In this document: one piece after another, positions 61,293 to 64,000 of the stretch
Numbering within the stretch: position 1 is the stretch's first letter
Layout: the number at the start of each line of letters is the position of its first letter
Source of the DNA: Nocardia brasiliensis IFM 10847
GTDB lineage: Bacteria; Actinomycetota; Actinomycetes; Mycobacteriales; Mycobacteriaceae
Reading direction: 5' to 3'
DNA: 64,000 bases
NCBI RefSeq assembly: GCF_000710915.1
Contig: NZ_BAUA01000175.1
Location: forward strand, 20,114-84,113
Notes under the pieces: generated by a model
What the model was told of the DNA's origin: nothing
The model's database searches: none
Seen by the model: only the letters and a program-made list of their open reading frames with translations
Program-made: the position numbers and the translations under genes

Positions 61293-63683
61293 TCAGAGAA
61301 ACCGTTGGCGGCGCAGAGATTTGAAGGAGATGAAACCCGCTGCCGCCGGCAACCAGAAGGTCGCCAGCCGGTAGGCGAGCACACCCGCGACGGCCGGTGG
61401 ACCCGCGACACCACCGACCATCAAGCCCGCGACCAGCGCCGCTTCGACGACCCCCAGACCGGCCGGTGTGGGACTCGCCGCACCCAGCGCGGAGCCGCCG
61501 AGAAAGACTGCCGCGACCAAGGCCGCCGACGCCTGCCCCCCGAAGGCGTGCACGGCGAAACCAAGCGCCGCTATATAGGCGATGTTGACGGTGACCTGCC
61601 CGCCGACGAGCAGGACGGCGCGCCGCGGCTCGCGCAGGATGTCGGCCATGCCGCGTGCCGCGGTACGCACGTCGGCGAGTAGACGGGGTCGGCGCAGCAG
61701 CACCGCGACCGCGATGCCGAGAACGGTCATCACCGCGACAAAGGCGATCAGCAACGTCCACGCGGACGGCAGGGCGGCGGTGAGCAGTAGTCGGGTCTGG
61801 CCCAACCACACGCCGACGGCGGCCAATTCGATGAGGTGTAGGACCACGCCGGACGCGATCGTGAGGGCAACGGCCGCGACGGCGGTAGCCCTGCTCAGAC
61901 CGCAGCGCTCCAGATATCGCTCGTTGACCGCGGTACCCCCGAGACCATAGGGCATCAGGCGATTCGCGAAAGACGTTGCCAACTGCACATTCATCGTTCG
62001 ACCGAACGCGAGTGGCTGCGGGCTGGCGCCCAGCAGAGCCAGTGCCGCCGCCGCGTACGACGTGGCCGACATTGCCAGCGCGCCCGCCAGCCACTGCCAT
62101 TGCGCCTCGTCGATGGTGCGCATCGTCTGCCCGAGCTGTCCGATCTGTGGCAACAGCACGTAGGTCGCGAATATTGTGGCGGCGATCCATCCGAGAGTGC
62201 GCCAGCGGAACCGCAGCAGCACCTCCGGTGGCGCGGGGGTGGTTTCGGTCGCATCGGCGACGGCCGCGCGCAGCTCCACGAGCAGACCGCGACGGTGCCG
62301 GACGGCGCTACGGGTAGCGGTCGCCAAAGCGAGCGGCTGAAGCAGCGGTGCCGCTTCGGCCAACGCGGCGGAGCCGAGGACACTACGAGCGGTTTCCACC
62401 GCGCGGGTGGCCCCGACCTTCAGGCTCATCGATACGAGGAGTTCGGCGACATCGGCGGCGAGCCGACGGTCCGAGGCGCCGGATTCACCGAAGCCGAAGT
62501 CGACGATCCACGGTGTGCCGCGTTCATCGATGAGTATGTTGGCCAGCCGTAGATCGCGGTGGGCGATGCGGGCGGCCCGCAACAGCGCGAGCTGGCACCA
62601 GATATCGGAAAGCAGCTCGTCAGTGACCGGCTCAGGGACCGCTCGTGCGAAATTCCTTCCGGGAATGCGTGTTTCGGCGAGCCACCCTTCGCCGTCGGGG
62701 GTAACACCGACCGACACGACCGTCGGCGTGCGCACACCGGCTCGCTGCGCGAGCAATGCGATGAAGGCCTCGTGCTCGGCTTCCTGTTTCGGTGTTGTGA
62801 AAGGAGTTTCGTCCTCGATCTCGCGGAACACCAAGTGCCGGAACAATTTGAACAGCACGTCGGAGTTGCGCTCGTGGTAGCCGATGACTTTGACGAACAG
62901 GTCGCCGGCGCCGTTCGCTGTACTCACCAGGAACGGGCGCGAGCCGCGCGCGTCCAGTGTCACGGGAGCGACCTGCAGCGGTCGTAGCCCGGCGGCCGCC
63001 AAGGCACGGTGCAGGGCGGGCGCCTCCGTGCGGTGCACCGGTGCGCCCCAGAGCAAGTGCAGGGCCGCGGCCACAGTCCAGCCGAGGGCCGCGCCGCCGA
63101 AGACATCGAGTACGAGGTGGGCTCCGACGAAGACGCGCGACATCGCGACCACCCCGGCGAGCGCCCAGACGATCCGTCGCCACGGTCGCGGCAACCAGGG
63201 CGAGGCCGCGGCGGCCAACGCGGCCGCGACGGCGGCGTGCCCGGACACGAAACCGAGACCACCCTGCTGTGTGCGCAGGTTCAGTTCGTCGAGCAGCACA
63301 TCCGGACGTGCCCGGCCGATCAGGGACTTGATCTCGATCGCAAGCAGGTACGCCAGGGTTCCGGCGGCGGCGAGGTCGCGCGCCAGCCTGACCCGCCGCG
63401 TGCACAGCGCCGCGACGGCGACCGCCCCGACCGCGCCGATAGTGCCCAACTGCATGACGACGAACAGGATCGGCATCACCCAGGAGGGAAGATCATTGAT
63501 CACCCGGAACAGGTCGACCTCGAGCGCGGGCACTTCGGTGTGTCGTGCGACCAGGGCCGAAATACCAAGTGCAGCAACCCCGAGCGCGACCCGAACGGCA
63601 TCTCCCAGATGGCGTTGCGTGACGCGCGGATAGGTCTCGCTCGGGGATTGTGCGGTGCGTGCCTGTACTGCTTCGGCCGTCAT
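61293..63683 (-). CDS. PAP2 phosphatase - kinase-like - LPG/flippase fusion protein
   Basis: A 796-residue membrane protein with three joined modules. (1) A PAP2 phosphatase at about 40-212, with Lys119..Arg126-Pro127, SGH at 148-150, and Ser182-Arg183..His189..Asp193. (2) A cytosolic kinase-like domain at about 240-420, with Lys265, HRDLRLANIL (His375-Asp377, Asn382) and DFG (395-397). (3) A C-terminal helical domain at about 490-790 of the lysylphosphatidylglycerol synthase membrane/flippase-like type, ending with SPTPAGLGVVEAALVAG. It may bind, dephosphorylate and move a lipid-linked intermediate. ATG 63683 has GACGAGAAG upstream. A DosR-like box lies 57 bases before it. Confidence 0.85.
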   Translation of the reverse strand: MTAEAVQARTAQSPSETYPRVTQRHLGDAVRVALGVAALGISALVARHTEVPALEVDLFRVINDLPSWVMPILFVVMQLGTIGAVGAVAVAALCTRRVRLARDLAAAGTLAYLLAIEIKSLIGRARPDVLLDELNLRTQQGGLGFVSGHAAVAAALAAAASPWLPRPWRRIVWALAGVVAMSRVFVGAHLVLDVFGGAALGWTVAAALHLLWGAPVHRTEAPALHRALAAAGLRPLQVAPVTLDARGSRPFLVSTANGAGDLFVKVIGYHERNSDVLFKLFRHLVFREIEDETPFTTPKQEAEHEAFIALLAQRAGVRTPTVVSVGVTPDGEGWLAETRIPGRNFARAVPEPVTDELLSDIWCQLALLRAARIAHRDLRLANILIDERGTPWIVDFGFGESGASDRRLAADVAELLVSMSLKVGATRAVETARSVLGSAALAEAAPLLQPLALATATRSAVRHRRGLLVELRAAVADATETTPAPPEVLLRFRWRTLGWIAATIFATYVLLPQIGQLGQTMRTIDEAQWQWLAGALAMSATSYAAAALALLGASPQPLAFGRTMNVQLATSFANRLMPYGLGGTAVNERYLERCGLSRATAVAAVALTIASGVVLHLIELAAVGVWLGQTRLLLTAALPSAWTLLIAFVAVMTVLGIAVAVLLRRPRLLADVRTAARGMADILREPRRAVLLVGGQVTVNIAYIAALGFAVHAFGGQASAALVAAVFLGGSALGAASPTPAGLGVVEAALVAGLMVGGVAGPPAVAGVLAYRLATFWLPAAAGFISFKSLRRQRFL

Positions 63684-63739
63684 CTTCTCGTCTTTCGTCG
63701 GTGCGTTGAACTGTCGCAAGCCGCAACACCCGTCGACCA

Positions 63740-63751
63740 GGGGCCTTCGGC
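63740..63751. promoter_or_regulatory. DosR-like box before the fusion gene
   Basis: GGGGCCTTCGGC, one base from the GGGACCTTCGGC form, 57 bases before the fusion gene. It is in the gap after the partial PAP2 gene. Confidence 0.4.
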
Positions 63752-63773
63752 TCGCACAGCGAGGCCGATCGGC

Positions 63774-64000
63774 CTATCGTTCGCGGCGTCTCGGCGCGAC
63801 GTCGAGCACGATGTCGATCAATCCGCCCACGGCGAGACCGGCTCCCGCGCCGCCGATCACATCGAGTGGTGCGTGCGCCCCCAGATAGATCCGTGCCAGT
63901 GCGGCGACGACCGCGATCGCCACCATGGCCACCCTGGCGCGGCCGCGTAGATACGGCCATAGCAGCGCGACCGTACCGAACAGGATGATCGCGTGTCCGG
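63774..64000 (-). CDS. PAP2-family phosphatase, 3' part (runs off the window)
   Basis: The minus strand from the window edge reads GHAIILFGTVALLWPYLRG, then VAMVAIAVVAALARIYLGAHAPLDVIGGAGAGLAVGG, ending IVLDVAPRRRER and TAG (63774-63776). The (S)GH and the RIYLGAHxxxD motif are PAP2 phosphatase motifs 2 and 3. The N-terminal part lies beyond 64000. Upstream neighbour of the PAP2 fusion gene on the same strand, 90 bases apart. Confidence 0.75.
   Translation of the reverse strand, partial: GHAIILFGTVALLWPYLRGRARVAMVAIAVVAALARIYLGAHAPLDVIGGAGAGLAVGGLIDIVLDVAPRRRER

Overview
The window is high-GC actinobacterial chromosome and looks like Nocardia or a close relative (Mycobacteriales). The gene order pgsA-like / gcvH / garA / ftsR-type merR / DUF151 / merR / glycine riboswitch / gcvP matches the mycobacterial Rv1822-Rv1832 neighbourhood. 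The window also carries a ChoD-type cholesterol oxidase, a KstR-like box, malate synthase G, and many genes of the kinds found in the mycobacterial DosR (dormancy) regulon. I saw no rRNA, tRNA, CRISPR array or insertion sequence.

Layout. 0.2-9.1 kb: a DHA2 drug exporter, an alpha/beta hydrolase, a PlsC acyltransferase, an acyl-CoA oxidase-like FadE, and a TetR + two-gene ABC exporter set like Rv1219c-Rv1217c. 9.2-18.6 kb: an F420-type oxidoreductase behind a KstR-like box, an SDR lacking its catalytic Tyr, a PAP2 phosphatase, an ATPase-LuxR regulator, a NERD protein, a DUF2252 kinase-like protein and ChoD. 18.7-26.2 kb: the conserved glycine-cleavage / GarA block. 26.3-31.8 kb: a VWA lipoprotein-like protein, WhiB, HNH nuclease, an MFS/DeoR divergent pair and a DM13 protein. 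32-37.8 kb: an acyl-CoA dehydrogenase-like gene divergent from an HxlR regulator, then a translationally coupled SDR-ADH-TetR-FadE operon. 38-40.2 kb: glcB.

40.3-47 kb is an accessory island. It holds one canonical cytochrome P450, two paralogous P450-like proteins of the CYP157 type that lack the ExxR arginine, and an acyl-CoA oxidase-like flavoprotein. Around it lie long non-coding spacers and gene remnants.

47.7-64 kb resembles a DosR regulon: decayed flavodoxin and universal-stress copies, then pfkB, an Acg nitroreductase, a GyrI-DUF302 protein, an Rv1733c-like membrane protein, SHOCT, tandem Usp, a serine-hydrolase (beta-lactamase fold), a UsfY-like protein, PEP synthase/PPDK, a flavodoxin, a CtpF-like P-type ATPase, and an unusual PAP2-kinase-flippase fusion. 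GGGAC-type sites with the core GGGACCAA.GTCC or GGGACYTTCGGC sit about 55-130 bases upstream of most transcription units here. This suggests one hypoxia/NO-type regulator controls the block, but no dosR/dosS gene is in the window.

Limits: all calls come from reading the translations and bases. No database search or folding was run. Start codons were chosen from ribosome-binding sites and family length.
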